Shown: positions 1-11,157 of the stretch, piece by piece | Position numbering within the stretch: the stretch's first letter is position 1 | How the letters are laid out: each line of letters opens with the position of its first letter | Assembly: GCA_922989275.2 (NCBI GenBank) | Contig: OV277866.1 | Coordinates: 31,265,246 to 31,329,245, forward strand | Direction: 5' to 3' | DNA length: 64,000 bases | From: Gari tellinella | Taxonomy: Eukaryota > Mollusca > Bivalvia > Cardiida > Psammobiidae | Program-made: the position numbers and the translations under genes | The notes under the pieces: generated by a model | What the model was told of the DNA's origin: nothing | Databases searched by the model: none | The model's input: only the letters and a program-made list of their open reading frames with translations

Positions 1-378
1 CTTAATGTATCAAATAAAGCACCTTACAATTTTATATTTAAATCTTTTTTTTTGTATGTGGTAAAATTGATGTATTTCAGTTGATTAGTACACTTTTTCG
101 TGTGTTGTTCCGATTCGTAAATAATGTGTTCGTACCTTTGAAAAGTAAATAAACATGGAGGCGTAATGAATTGTATTTTACGAGTATTAAATAACGGTAG
201 ATGTCGTACTCCAAAGGATTGTTTGCATGCTAAAGGACGTTGGAAATCCGATACACGCTACAGTATTCAAACTGTTTGACACTGTAATGAAAATTATTGA
301 TAGATACTTCAGAAAATTAAACTCGGCGAGTGATTACAGAAAACACATTAGTAGACGACAATAGCGCAGTTAATTTGA
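1..378. other. AT-rich intergenic stretch, nothing recognised
   Basis: No exon, repeat end or RNA gene is recognisable here. Short open frames are uninformative. Confidence 0.5.
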
Positions 379-754
379 TACAATGCCCCCTCCTTACAAT
401 GGCATTCCTAACAACGATTCCCTTCTTACAACTGTTCCCCAAACCAAGCAATTACGCCTTACGCTTTCACTGCTGCAAAATTGTCTGCTTAAAATGTCGT
501 CTATTGATTTATTCTGAAAGTTACGTTTTGGACATTTTGACAGAAAAAAGAAAATCGAATGACAAACAGTTTGAACTCAGATCAGACGGCGCGTTACGCG
601 CCGTCTGATCTGGGTCAATCTGTTTGCAAATGTAAGAAAGTGATGCTCACTACTCTAATGGTATTAATTTCATCTCCCTATAACTACTCCCTTCGAACAG
701 CACACACATTATTTGTCTCTAATTGGGTGTTGTTTGTAAATAGGGAGCATTGTA
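379..754 (+). repeat. M3 MITE (TA-type) with hairpin core
   Basis: Starts TACAATGCCCCCTCC and ends AGGGAGCATTGTA, imperfect terminal inverted repeats flanked by TA. A hairpin at 563-626 pairs CAAACAGTTTGAACTC with its complement around GATCAGACGGCGCG. Ends of the form CAGTGCTCCCTCCCTATAACGAC are typical of pogo/Tigger-type non-autonomous elements. Diverged copy. Confidence 0.65.
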
Positions 755-1147
755 CAATATGGTAATGACACAGCACTGTCCAGTTCTAAACCTAAACTAT
801 TTTACTGCCAACGGTGCCTTAAGGCGATTTTGCAAACCGTTGGGATCCTGATCATACGCCGCGTCACGAGGCGTCTAATCAGGATTCAAACTGTTCGACA
901 CGTGTATCGATATTTATAACAACTCCCTTCGAACAGCACACACATTATTTGTCTCTAATTGGGTGTTGTTTGTAAATAGGGAGCATTGTACAATATGGTA
1001 ATGACACAGCACTGTCCAGTTCTAAACCTCAACTCTTACTGCCAACGGTGACAAAAGTCGACTTTGCAAACAGTTTGAATCCTGATCATACGCCGCGTAA
1101 CGCGGCGTCTAATCAGGATTCAAACTGTTCGACACGTGTATCGATAT
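676..1147. repeat. Tandem duplication of a 236-bp unit
   Basis: Two adjacent copies, about 676-911 and 912-1147, of a unit containing the M3 right end (CTTCGAACAGCACACACATT at 691 and 927) joined to an M5-type hairpin core (GATCATACGCCGCG...). The copies differ at only a few positions, so the duplication is recent and happened after the M3/M5 junction formed. Confidence 0.8.
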
Positions 1148-1351
1148 TTTTTCAGTCGAACACTCCTCATGCAGACGCTGTTTTGGCGGTAAGAGAATTG
1201 AAGCAGACTTGTCACTATAAAACTCGACAGAGAAAGAGTTAAATTCACAAAGCACATGATAAAGCATTATTGAACAATTCCTTCATGTAGGCGATATAGA
1301 AGGATGCAAGCGTAGGATGAAAGTTGCAGAGATATGTAGGGACCACCGGTA
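1148..1351. other. No feature recognised
   Basis: Unassigned sequence between the tandem duplication and the next MITE. No exon signature is visible. Confidence 0.4.
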
Positions 1352-1605
1352 TTAACCCTTTACCAAATAACCCGTATATTTAATTAAATATAGGTGAACA
1401 CTTAAAGCAGGTTGAAAGTAAAGCAGAATGTGCCTTACGGCAAATTCTGCTTTACTTTCAGCCTGCTTTAAACAACCATCTGCTAGGCTATACAAAAATA
1501 TTTGTTATGGTAATTGTTCATAAAGGTATAAACTGGAAATATTTTCTTCAGCGGAGGAATAAATTAAATACGCTAAAAGTCGCTTCTATGGGGGAAAGGG
1601 TTAAA
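1352..1605 (+). repeat. M2 MITE (TTAA-type)
   Basis: Bounded by TTAA, starts TTAACCCTTTACC and ends GGGGAAAGGGTTAA. The central hairpin pairs CTTAAAGCAGGTTGAAAG with CTTTCAGCCTGCTTTAA. TTAA targets and CCCTTT ends fit piggyBac-type non-autonomous elements. About 20 full or partial copies occur in the window. Confidence 0.85.
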
Positions 1606-1986
1606 GAAAGTGTGGATTTAAATCAGCTTCTAAAATCTCGTGAGCGGAAGCGGGCCAAAAATATTTGTCACCACATTCCTGCCATGCGTCAGTGCTGTTA
1701 TACCAGAGGGTAATTTTTTTACGACGCCGCCAAACTCAAAGGAGCTCCGGGCTGCCAACATGATGATGTTAAACGTGAAGAGAAATCCAATAATTTGGTG
1801 TGGATAGACTCGAGGCGACTTTGCGTGTTTCCTGTTATCGATCAGAAATCGAACTTTGTTAAAGGGGTTTTCAATTTCTTCATTGAGTGTGGCTCTCTGA
1901 AACGGAAACGAAGCAAAACAACACTGAGCGGATCCACTTCTTCATCTGGATCGGGTGCGTGATAGTGTTTCTCAAGCGATCCTTTT
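1606..1986. other. No feature recognised
   Basis: About 380 bp without a recognisable gene or repeat end. Confidence 0.4.
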
Positions 1987-2295
1987 TACAGTGTTCCCGC
2001 ACTACATTGGCCCTCCCAACAACGACACCTTCCTTACAACATTTTGACAGAAAAAATCCAAAATGACGAGTGACAAACATCTTGGATCCAGATCAGACGC
2101 CGCGTTACGCGGCGTCTGATCGGAATTCAAGCTGTTTGCAAATGTAATCCAAATTTCCCTAGCTATTGCAAAGTTTTTTAATTTATGCTGTTTGAAAATG
2201 TAAGTCTAAAGTTCCCTCCCTATAACAACTCCCTCCGAACAACACACACCATATTTATATTCCATTGGGTGTTGGTGTATAGAGAGAGCACAGTA
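1987..2295 (+). repeat. M3 MITE, internally rearranged
   Basis: Starts TACAGTGTTCCCGC, contains the CAAACATCTTGGATCC / GATCAGACGCCGCG hairpin near 2075-2140, and ends AGAGAGAGCACAGTA. The left arm is shortened compared with the copy at 42831. Confidence 0.65.
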
Positions 2296-2416
2296 TTGGA
2301 TGTCAAAACAGTTTGGATCCAGATGAGACTAGGAGTTTCAAACTGTTTCTACGCTCTCCTTCACATACATACTGCATAAATTATGAATCTTAACTCTTTC
2401 AACGCTAAGTATCTCT

Positions 2417-2666
2417 TACAGTGGAGAATCTGTTATTCTTTCCCAATAAACGCGTTTACGCTAAAACTATTATTTGCAGTGCAAACAGTTTGGAGCCAGA
2501 TCAGACGCCGGGTAACCCGGCGTCTGATCAGGCTCCAAACTGTTTGCCACCAAGATAAGTATGAATTATCAGAATTGTCCAAAAGTTGTTCTTTTCTACG
2601 TTTTAGTGCTTTGCGTTTGCGTACGTTTGCGTTTAAACGGGAAAGAATAACAGATTCTCCACTGTA
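2417..2666 (-). repeat. M1 MITE, full length
   Basis: 250 bp, TACAGTGGAGAATCTGTTAT at one end and its complement at the other, TA at both borders, hairpin core GATCAGACGCCGGG in the middle. The element is open in one frame on both strands, giving spurious peptides with the string VWSQIRRRVTRRLIRLQTV. Confidence 0.9.
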
Positions 2667-2699
2667 TGGGTTATAAGGTTTCCTTGAGGGCTTTTATTA

Positions 2700-2835
2700 A
2701 GTTACCAAACATTGGACCGGTCTACTTGGAATTCTGAGTAGATCTAGTTTGATAAATACTGCTCTAATATAGCAAACAGTGCAGACCCAGACCAGAGCCC
2801 TCCGATATGGGTCTACACTAGTTGCAAATGTAATG
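2700..2835. repeat. M7 MITE fragment
   Basis: Carries the diverged core CAAACAGTGCAGACCC...GGGTCTACACTAGTTG typical of family M7. Outer ends are lost. Confidence 0.45.
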
Positions 2836-2929
2836 AGTATTTTAAACAGGTCCATCGCATTGAAAGCGTTCACCCATTTGTAGTCCGGCAACTTATCTGA
2901 AAAAGACTTTGCTTTGTGATGCAAGCACC

Positions 2930-3510
2930 ACATTTTGCACATATATGCTTTATGGCATGTTTTATTAGAAAACCATGAGATCAACTTGAGAAAAAAAATG
3001 GTTACCATTTTTCAAGATGGCCGCCATTTGAAATGACTTCAAACCCTTTTTTGAATTAAGATTTTGACTCAATAGTCCTATTTTGAAAATCTTTACATTC
3101 AAATATTATGTTTGTAAGTGTAAGAAAACCAGTTCTTTTTTTTTTAGAAAATCCAAAATTATTTAATAGTATGTAGATTTGAAATGAAGGCAATAAAATT
3201 GCTGTCTCGTTGCAGAAGTTTTAATTGGTAGCACAGCAACAATACTTCATTTGGTGATTCACGCATAAATTTTAGCACATATATATGCTTCAATCATACT
3301 TTCTTTGAAAAGTACGAGATCCAAGTTATAAAACAAAATGACCGCCATTTTTTCAAATAGCCGTCATTCGAAGTGACTCACCACTGTCTTTGAACTAGAT
3401 TTTGAATGAATAATCCTATTTTAAATATGTTTACATCAAAATATATGTTTTTGAGGATGAAAAAAAAACCTTTCTGAATTAAAACAAACTTTTGATAAAC
3501 ATGATGATAT
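2930..3510 (+). repeat. Two diverged tandem units with 'ATGGCCGCCAT' motif
   Basis: Units of about 350 bp (2930-3150 and 3290-3510) share AAGATGGCCGCCATTTGAAA / AATAGCCGTCATTCGAAG, followed by a TTTTGAAT..AATCCTATTTT..TTTACAT pattern. The same GGCGGCCATTTT palindrome recurs at about 3960, 10750 and 20330. Confidence 0.6.
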
Positions 3511-4233
3511 AATATGAATTAAATAAAAAAAACATTACTCTCTCAATGATTTATTAATGTATGTTTTTAGATATGTGATCACCTAAACTAAAGACATGCA
3601 AAGGGACAGTAGTACAGTGCACATTGCAGTTTGAGATATTTAAGCGATGGATTGTTCACCGCAAAATGGACTTTTTGTATACATTGACAAGTGCCAACTA
3701 ACAAGATTCATAGACATTGGTTCTCATGCATACACACTACAGAACAAAATACTTATGCCGTTATACTAGTTTTGATACCAGACACTTTTTTCTAATAGAT
3801 CTATAACATTCCTTATTTTCAGGTTAGAGCATTTAGTCCAGCAGATATGTGAAAGAATCGTGCATTTTATGATAAAAGCATGAAACTTGGTACACTGGTA
3901 CTAGACATTATGAAAAACATTTTAAAGATTCGAGGCATTCTAGATCTGTCCTTTGTCGACCATGGCGGCCATTTTAAAAATGGCCGCCAATTAGAACAGT
4001 TTTCTGCAGTCTAGTGGCAATGTGTCTCAGTTTATCATATTTTAACAGGGCTAAATCACTTAAAACAGCTGCAAGTATGATGACTTATTACAGAAAAGCA
4101 ATATAAGAATATTTTCGATTTATATATATGCCGTTTAAGGTATTTTAATCCTCAGTACACCCCCCCCCCTCCAAAAACATTTAAAAAAATTCAAAACAAA
4201 GAATTTTAAGTACAGTAGAGAACACATTATTCT

Positions 4234-6058
4234 TGTCGCGGAAATGTCTTCTCGCGTTTTACATTAATTAAATTATTATTATATTATATCACTATAATAT
4301 AACACTTCAGGCTCCGGATCATAACTTCGTTCTTCTAACTCTCTTGTCAGGATGAATGAAGAACAAATGCTGTTGTAAATTGGATCAACTTTACTATTTA
4401 TTAGAAACTACAGAAACTGTTCAAACTATTTAACTAACCTTATGTACACAAAACTGCTAGCCACTCAGAATTGTAATGTTGAAAGTAATTTCCAGCCAAG
4501 ATCCAAATAATTAATGTTAATAGCTAACTTCAGCACTATTTCAGAAAAGTAGCCAAAAAGTAAAAGTCACAGCTTTAATGTTGTAATTAATCCAATTAAT
4601 TTCCACAATATCTCTCAAAGCCTAAACATACAGATACAAAGTGTTCTAAAAGTAATTCCTGAGATCTCTCTCGAATCAGGCTCAGCAGCCAGTATTTATA
4701 CCCTCTGACTGCTGGCCAAGAGCCAGGAAACTCCCTGCATTCTGATTGGCTATGAGTCAACAACATGATTTTAGCTCCTCCCACTGAGGGGCTAGATGTA
4801 AACAAATGGCAAATACCACAAAATGCAATATTGTCATAATATAAAACTTATACCAAATTTAAGCTCATGAAATTCCCTATCTTGTGATATTAAATATGTC
4901 TGCAAACTCTTAGTTTAAAGTCTAAAACTTTGATGTAAAAGATTGACCTAGAGGCTATAGCCCAAACTCAAGATGGCTCCCTGAGGCTAGGGGGTCACTT
5001 TCCAGACAAGTTTTGCCTAATTATAGTAAAGTTTAACAACTTATCTTCAAGGATTAACAAATGAAAATGTAGTTCACAAGATAAGAAATTCAATGATACA
5101 GGTCACTCAACTTAAAATATAAACAAAAGCATTGTAATTAACATGATGATATTCTTATCTGATCTAGGGATAAGGGGCCAAAAGGAATGTTATGTAAACA
5201 AATCTTAGAAGCTGGATCCTGGCATTGGTACCTAATGCCAGCTATCCTGCTTTACCATAAAGCTTTGAAATACTTAAATGCATCATATTACTATGCTTTT
5301 CTATGCAAAATGTGTTTAAATAGAGATTTACAAAGACATAGCCCAGGTAAATAGGGGTGGTCTATAAATAGAAAGTAGGTCAGCTCTAATCACCAGGGCT
5401 ACTGCTCCAATACACAATCTTTATCTATTGGCATGGAAACTGATGTTATTAACTGACTATCTTGGAGCTCAATCTCCAGATTCTATCTCTACATAAGCAT
5501 TTAACCTGGGTCCAAAGTGTGGATCCTGAGCAAAGGCTCAAAGTAAATACACAATCTACTAGTTAGCTCAGTGCCAATGGGAGTCTGACTCATTCAATAC
5601 ACATGGGTCAGTGCACACACAGGTCACTGAGTACACAATAAATGCCTAAAGCACTTTAATGTTACTTTATTGGAGGTAATAAGTAAAACAACATATTGAG
5701 CATACATGAAGTAATATACATAAATATTAATCCTTAAAGTGCCTGAGAATTTACAGTATCAGTTCACAGTTTAGATCCAATTCTACAGAATTCAACTACT
5801 CAGATCTGGATCCAAAATGCAAACTGTTTATTAACTGGTCTCTCATCAACCATACAGAAGGTCTTGTTCAAAATACCTTAACTTATTAGCACTTTAAAGG
5901 TTAATGCTCCAACTCAGCAATTTAAACTACACACAACAGTGTAGACCCAAACATAGAATCTATATAAAACTAAATTGACAACCATGTAGACCAATAATCT
6001 ACCATAGTATATAATATAGTATAAACAACAATGCAGACCAAAACCCAGGTTTACGACA
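4234..6058 (-). mobile_element. Solo LTR of a retrotransposon
   Basis: The 1825-bp segment begins TGTCG and ends CGACA, and is flanked on both sides by TTCT, a 4-bp target duplication. The right arm of the inverted repeat keeps an uninterrupted empty site. On the minus strand a TATAAATA box (4693-4700) and a downstream AATAAA (4397-4402) lie where U3/R and R/U5 borders would be expected. No internal coding region or second LTR is present, so it is a solo LTR; a gypsy-type origin is a guess. The short minus-strand frame at 4596-4805 spans the TATA/R region and is not a gene. Confidence 0.65.
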
Positions 6059-6061
6059 TTC

Positions 6062-6288
6062 TTGCAAATAAAGATGTTTATGCTTAAACATTATGTCCAT
6101 TGCAAACAGTTTGGATTTATATCAGACGGGTTACCTGGTGACTGGTCAGGCTCTAAACTGTTTGCCGCTCAAATATAAATAAATCGTCAGAATTTTAATG
6201 AAGTTGACATTTTCTACATTTCATTGCACTATTGTATTTGTATTTAATTTCCTTTATATTAAAAGAATATCTTCTTCTCCACTGTATA
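6062..6288 (-). repeat. Diverged M1 copy in left arm
   Basis: Core CAAACAGTTTGGATTTATAT...GGCTCTAAACTGTTTGCC and the end TTCTCCACTGTA are recognisable. The partner copy sits in the right arm (10293-10530), so this insertion predates the inverted duplication. Confidence 0.6.
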
Positions 6289-6824
6289 ATAATGTTTTTA
6301 AAAGCTTAATGACTTTCATACTATCAGATGCATTTTGGGTGATTTATTGTCTTTATTTGTGAGAAACCAAATTTGGTGGCACAGTGTATCAGCATTTGCG
6401 CTCACAACCAACGAATTTGCTGAGTAATGTACAGGGAACAGTTTATTTCGCATATCTGCATCTTCTTCAACAGCATATATAATAATAGCGCAGTATGCTG
6501 AACCAGCAGGCGGCAGATTCACCCATATAATACACTTCCAACTTGGCCGAATCTTTATTTAATGTTCAACCAAATTCTGCTGGATCTTGAAGTTGTGTTG
6601 CTTTCAGCAAGCTCTGATTCCATACGTGGCCAGGCTAGTACCGCACACTTAGGAGATGTTGATAGAGAGCATCCTGTATTGGCGGTATAATTATGTTCAG
6701 TACTCCTGCCTGTTTTGGCGAACACTATCTGTCTGGTCACGTTAAGATTGTTTTGAGAGCTTTTATACATCAATACGACGTACCTGGTGTGACACACAGT
6801 ATGATCAAACTGTTTATTCTCCTA

Positions 6825-7034
6825 TACAGTAAAGTCTCGCTATTACGACCACTAAAACGAAGGCTAATTGAGTGTATAATAGACAGGTGACAGCTTAAAG
6901 CAAGGTTACAGTGAAACAGAAAGCTCCTATAGGAGCTTTCTGTTTCACTGTCACCTTGCTTTAAGCGGTCACCTATCGTAAACACCCTAATAATTAACAT
7001 AATTTAGTGGTCGTAATAGCGAGGTTTTACTGTA
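6825..7034 (+). repeat. M10 MITE (TA-type)
   Basis: Starts TACAGTAAAGTCTCGCTATT and ends with AATAGCGAGGTTTTACTGTA, pogo/Tigger-like ends with TA borders. The centre is a hairpin, CTTAAAGCAAGGTTACAGTG ... TTTCACTGTCACCTTGCTTTAAG, related to the M2 hairpin although the ends are unrelated. Confidence 0.85.
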
Positions 7035-7129
7035 CCACCAAAACATGATGTAAGTGTCATTGTCACATCCTGTCAGGGCATGAACAGCAGGAAGCAAGCT
7101 TGTCACGCCCTAGAGTATGTGCCATTGAC

Positions 7130-7343
7130 TTAACCCTTAGCCCGCCAAATAAATTGTCGTCTGCTATATTTCTCGTCTGCTTCAAGTTTCAAAGTGCTTC
7201 AAAGTTGCTCAAAATTGCTGAAAATGTTGTCCGAGTGTCAAACAGCTTGGATCCGGATGAGACGCCGAGTTACTCGGCGTCTCATCCGGATCCAAGCTGT
7301 TTGCATATGCAGCTATAGTCGTGAGTGGCAGGCTAAGGGTTAA
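7130..7343 (+). repeat. M4 MITE (TTAA-type), near-identical to copy at 60.4 kb
   Basis: Begins TTAACCCTTAGCCCGCC and ends GGCAGGCTAAGGGTTAA. The core reads CAAACAGCTTGGATCCGGAT / GAGACGCCGAG with perfect complement. The only other copy (60367-60580, opposite strand) differs at about three positions, so the family moved recently. Confidence 0.9.
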
Positions 7344-8165
7344 TGTCCAAGTAGTAGAACCATTTCTCCATTTCAAAGGCAACACACTGCTGTTTACATC
7401 CGATCTTGTGAGCAAGACTGCTAGCACAACAGTTCTAAGTAAGATATTTTGGCAACCTTGTTTGGTCTCATCTGCGGCATGAAACAACATCCTTGTATCC
7501 GTTTCCTTGTGTTTAGAAGGGAATAAAGATTCAGCGTCAAATGTCCCTCAACAACGCAGCTTCCCCATGAGTAATGACAACTATGCCAGGACATTGTTCT
7601 TCTATCACTTGTTCACTGAGGAGATTAAATAATTCTGTCTTATTATCGTCTTCCTGTAGGAATTGATGCCATTTTCGGACAACCTGTTGTTTCCCTCGAC
7701 CCTAATTCGTGCTCCCATTCCCCTTTTTATGTGTGTCTGCTTTAAGACTTAGATTTGTTAACATCAAAACTACATTGCCACGGCAAACAGAATCTGACAA
7801 TTGTCTTTGTATGTTGCTCATGAACTCAAGTGCATAATCATTGATTGGATGTATTAGGGTTGATTGCGTTGGCTCTTTCCACACCATCAATTGTGACCAT
7901 GTCCATTCCGGATGCTATGCTATCAGCATCATCACTTTCTGGTACCATAGTTCTAGGCATTGGAGAAGGTCTGCCTTTTTTCACAATCTCATTTCACTGC
8001 AGTCTGAGAGTGACGATGGAAAGCATGGGGTTTCATGTTGGCAACATCTGGTAAAACAAGAGTCAGTGCCACATATTCGACTAGCAATACATATACAAGT
8101 ATATTGTATTGAAATAAACTACAATAACATACTTATATGGACTTCAGCTGCTGCTGGTGCATGGT

Positions 8166-9139
8166 TTTTCCTTCTGTGGTTGAGATCTAAACAAGGGAAT
8201 GTTGTTCTTTGGTATCTGGTCATCAACTGCAGCAGTGCGATCCATCAGACGGTTCTAAAAGAATTTGTTGCATTAATTTTCACCCAGCTATTTCATCCTG
8301 CGTACTTACTCCCGCTGCGTCTAACACCTTACGCGTATCGAGCACCAAAAGATCACCACTGTTTTGTAAGAAAGGATTGCCCTTACTGCTCAGCGTCATA
8401 CAGATTCTACATATTCTTGAGAAACAGTGCTCCTGAAAATAACAGTTGGTTGTCATATAGTTTACGATTTAGTGTCACACAACGGCTTTGATGATTCAGT
8501 CATTTATAATGGAAAAGTAAGGACAATTGGGTTTATTGTTCCATTAACACAACATTCATTTACGACATGCGAGTATGGAATAGTTGTCTAGTAGAGCAAA
8601 CCCCAGTTGCAAGTTACACCTAATTTTCTCACACCTGTTGGAGACAGGTTAAGTTAATTGTGCTGACCTAGAACAGAGCTATCCATGAAGACAACTTCCT
8701 TGTGTAAGTTGAGGCACTGTTTTAAACAGATAGAATGGTTATTTCACACTTTTGGTCACTTCAACTACTAGAATGCCAGAGCAGTATCCATACATCTGCG
8801 GGACATGATGGCACTTCCAGACAAGCAACCGGAAGAAATTTTCAGCTTTTTGTAAGAGAAAGTTTACAGTCATGAATTAACTGAATATCTTACTGGATTG
8901 GTCAAGATGGAATCATCATCTGCATCACATTTATGTCACTACGAGGATAGACCATACAGTTCTTATCAATAGCATGATGCTATAATGTTCATAAGTGAAT
9001 ACTTACCCTCAACGGGCACCTAACTTTAGGTTTACACTAACATTCATGTTTGTGACATTGACATCTTCCTGTTTCTTTTTTTTCCTTTGGACTGTGAGAT
9101 ATGAATGTTATCCTAAGCTTCCTTAGTATCCTTTAGCCT
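8166..9139. other. Spacer of large inverted repeat
   Basis: Single-copy-looking loop between the arms. I see no exon or repeat end. The long frame at 7841-8491 crosses from arm into loop and shows no recognisable protein. Confidence 0.5.
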
Positions 9140-9245
9140 TAGGGGCTATAGTGGCCGCTTGGTCGAGGTCACATGCACGTAAGCCTCTCACCTCCTAGGT
9201 GTGGGTTTGAATCAGGCTTAGGGCAATTTATTTCTAGATAGTGTC
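9140..9245 (+). repeat. tRNA-like SINE head
   Basis: Contains an A-box-like TGGCCGCTTGGTCGAGG and, about 50 bp later, a B-box-like GGGTTTGAATCAGG, the arrangement of tRNA-derived SINE promoters. Acceptor-stem pairing is not evident, so a functional tRNA is unlikely. Confidence 0.45.
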
Positions 9246-9309
9246 GAAGGAATATTCACTGTAGTGTTGGTAGATCACGCAGCCAGGAGCAGCTGAAGTC
9301 CATATACGT

Positions 9310-10056
9310 TATTGTAGTTTATTTTGCAAAAATCAGACCTTCTCCAATGCCTAGAACTATAGTACCAGAAAGTGATGATGCTGATAGCATAGCATCTTGA
9401 ATGGACATGGTCGCCAATAATGGTGCGGAAATTGCCAACGCAATCAAGTCTTATACCGGTACATCAATTTAATGAGTATGTTCTTGAGTTCATGAGCAAC
9501 ATACGTAGACAATTGTCAGATTCAGTTTGCCATGGTGCTGTAGTTTTGATGTTTACAAATCTGAGTCTAAAGCACACACACATGGAATGAGGGGAAAGGG
9601 CGGACGAATTAGGATCGAGGTAAACAAAAGGCTGCGCGGACCCTTGCATCATTTCCTACAGGAAGACGGTAATAAAACAGAATTATTTAATCTCCTCAGT
9701 GAACAAGTGATAGAACAATGTCCTGGCACAGTTGTCATTACTCATGGGGAAGCTGCGTTGTTGAGGGACATTTGACGCTGAATCGTTATTTCATTCTAAA
9801 CACAAGGAAACGGATACAACAATGTTGCTTAATGCTGCAGATGGGACCAAACAAGGTTGCCAAAATATCTTACTCAGAACTCTTGACTGTTGCCTTTGAA
9901 ATGCCCAAAAAAGAGTACAGAACATATACCGCCAATACAGGATGCTCTCTATCAACATCTCCTAAGTGTGGGGTACCAGCCTGGGCCGGCCACGTATGGG
10001 ATCAGAGCTTGCTGAAAGCACCACAACTTCAAGATCCAGCAGAATTTGGTTGAATA
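9310..10056 (+). pseudogene. Broken gene of the 'HxExDTR' family, right copy
   Basis: Frames at 9527-9775 and 9718-10053 together cover a run that matches the left-arm copy: KAHTHGMRGKGGRIRIE, then FLQEDGNKTELFNLLSEQVI, TVVITHGEAALL, then (in a second frame, about 9840) ADGTKQGCQNILLRT, then AGHVWDQSLLKAPQLQDPAE ending with FGW. Block order is as in family members I know (KxxTRxKRGKG, FLRxDxNKTELFxFL, VxxTxGExVL, HEEADTR, RTVDTD, GxVWGQSL). Stops and frameshifts make it non-functional. Role unknown; possibly itself spread by transposition. Confidence 0.5.
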
Positions 10057-10292
10057 TAAAATAATGATTCGGCCGAGTTGGAAGTGTATAATATAGGTGA
10101 ATCAAGATGTAGATATGCAAAATAAACCGTTCCCTGTACATTACTTAGCAAATGCGTTGGTTGTGAGCACAAATGCTGATGTACTGTGCTACCAAATGTG
10201 GTGTCTCACAAATAAAGACAATAAATCCCCCAAAATGTATCTGATAGTATGAAAGTCATTAAGCTTTTAAAAACATTGTTATACATTGGAAT

Positions 10293-10530
10293 AGAGGATA
10301 TTCTTTCATTTAAAGGAAAATAAATACATATTACAATAGTGCAATGAAATGTAGAAAATGTCAACTTCATTAAAATTCTGACTATTTATTTATATTTGAG
10401 CGGCAAACAGTTAAGAGTCTGACCAGTCACCAGGTAATCCGTCTGATTTAAATCCAAACTGTTTGCAATGGACATAATGTTTAAGCATAAACATCTTTTT
10501 TTGAATGAATAATGGGTTCTCTACTGTACT
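10293..10530 (+). repeat. Diverged M1 copy in right arm
   Basis: Core GGCAAACAGTTAAGAGTCTG ... AATCCAAACTGTTTGCAATG. The partner of the left-arm copy at 6062-6288. Confidence 0.55.
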
Positions 10531-10904
10531 TAAAATTCTGCGTTTTGAATTTTTTTGAATTCTTTTGGAGGGGGGGGGGGGGGTGTACTGAGGATTACAA
10601 TATCTTAAATGGCATATATATAAATCCAAAATATTATTATATTGCTTTTCTGTAATAAGTCATCATACTTGCACCTGCTTTTAGTGATTTAGCCCTGTTG
10701 AAATATGATAAACTGAGACACATTGCCACTAGACTGCAGAAAACTGTTCTAATTGGTGGCCATTTTTAAAATGGCCGCCATGGTTGACAAATGATAGATT
10801 CAGAATGCCTCCAATCTTTAAAATGTTTCTCATAATTTCTAGTACCAGTGTACGATTGTTCCACTTTTGGGCACTTATCCGCTGGACTAATTGGATTATG
10901 ACTC

Positions 10905-11045
10905 CCTTAAACCGCATTTTGGGGATATTCTGTTACGTTGGCCAATTATAGTTTGTTATTCAGTTTTTCCGTTTTCATTTAAACCGCATTTTTGGTAAAG
11001 TCTGTGCCGTTGGCCAATCCGGAACGGTTATTCAGGTTTCCTTTT
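10905..11045 (+). repeat. Two diverged tandem ~75-bp units
   Basis: TTAAACCGCATTTTGGG...GTTGGCCAAT...TTATTCAGTTTTTCC occurs twice in a row with small differences. Confidence 0.6.
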
Positions 11046-11128
11046 TCGTGAAGACTGAATTATTCCCGCCAAAATGAAACTCTCGTGAGGAAATTTTGAT
11101 CAGCAGATTACCATTGTTGTCAGCACGA

Positions 11129-11157
11129 ATGAAGAACGTCGTTCTTCATTCGTGTTG
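11129..11157. repeat. Perfect 14-bp-arm palindrome
   Basis: ACGAATGAAGAACG, one base, then the exact complement CGTTCTTCATTCGT. Isolated hairpin with no assigned family. Confidence 0.8.

Larger units (their letters stand above)
3892..8165 (+). repeat. Left arm of large inverted repeat
   Basis: Read as reverse complement, this arm matches 9268-10853 over most of its length, for example TACACTGGTACTAG at 3892, the C-tract at about 4150, the diverged M1 copy at about 6100 and the AAATTCTGCTGGATCTTGAA block at about 6570. It is interrupted by a solo LTR (4234-6058) and by MITEs between about 6712 and 7346. Divergence looks like roughly 10-20% by eye. Confidence 0.85.
6553..8165 (-). pseudogene. 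Broken gene of a widespread 'HxExDTR' repetitive family, left copy
   Basis: Read on the minus strand, frame-broken segments match a protein type I know from many coral, fish and mollusc genomes, with motifs of the kind HEEADTR..LH, RTVDTDVV and GxVWGQSL. Here HKETDTRMLFHAADET is encoded at about 7463-7511, QGCQNILLRT next to it, and GHVWNQSLLKATQLQDPAEF near 6580-6640. A preceding IIPPIQDALYQHLL string is in the same frame as the last block. Frameshifts, stops and a MITE cluster (6712-7346) break the frame. The function of the family is unknown to me and its name cannot be given. Family assignment rests on remembered motifs. The inverted partner is at 9310-10056. Confidence 0.5.
9268..10853 (-). 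repeat. Right arm of large inverted repeat
   Basis: Reverse complement of 3892-8165 without the LTR and without the MITE cluster of the left arm. It therefore preserves empty sites for those insertions: ATTATTCATTCAA at about 10500 corresponds to the LTR target. Confidence 0.85.

Noticed and set aside
4596..4805. 69-residue frame on the minus strand
   Set aside because: Covers the TATA/R region of the solo LTR and is unlikely to be a protein.
7841..8491. 216-residue open frame
   Set aside because: Crosses from the left inverted-repeat arm into the loop, runs antisense to the recognisable gene remnant, and shows no domain or splice context.
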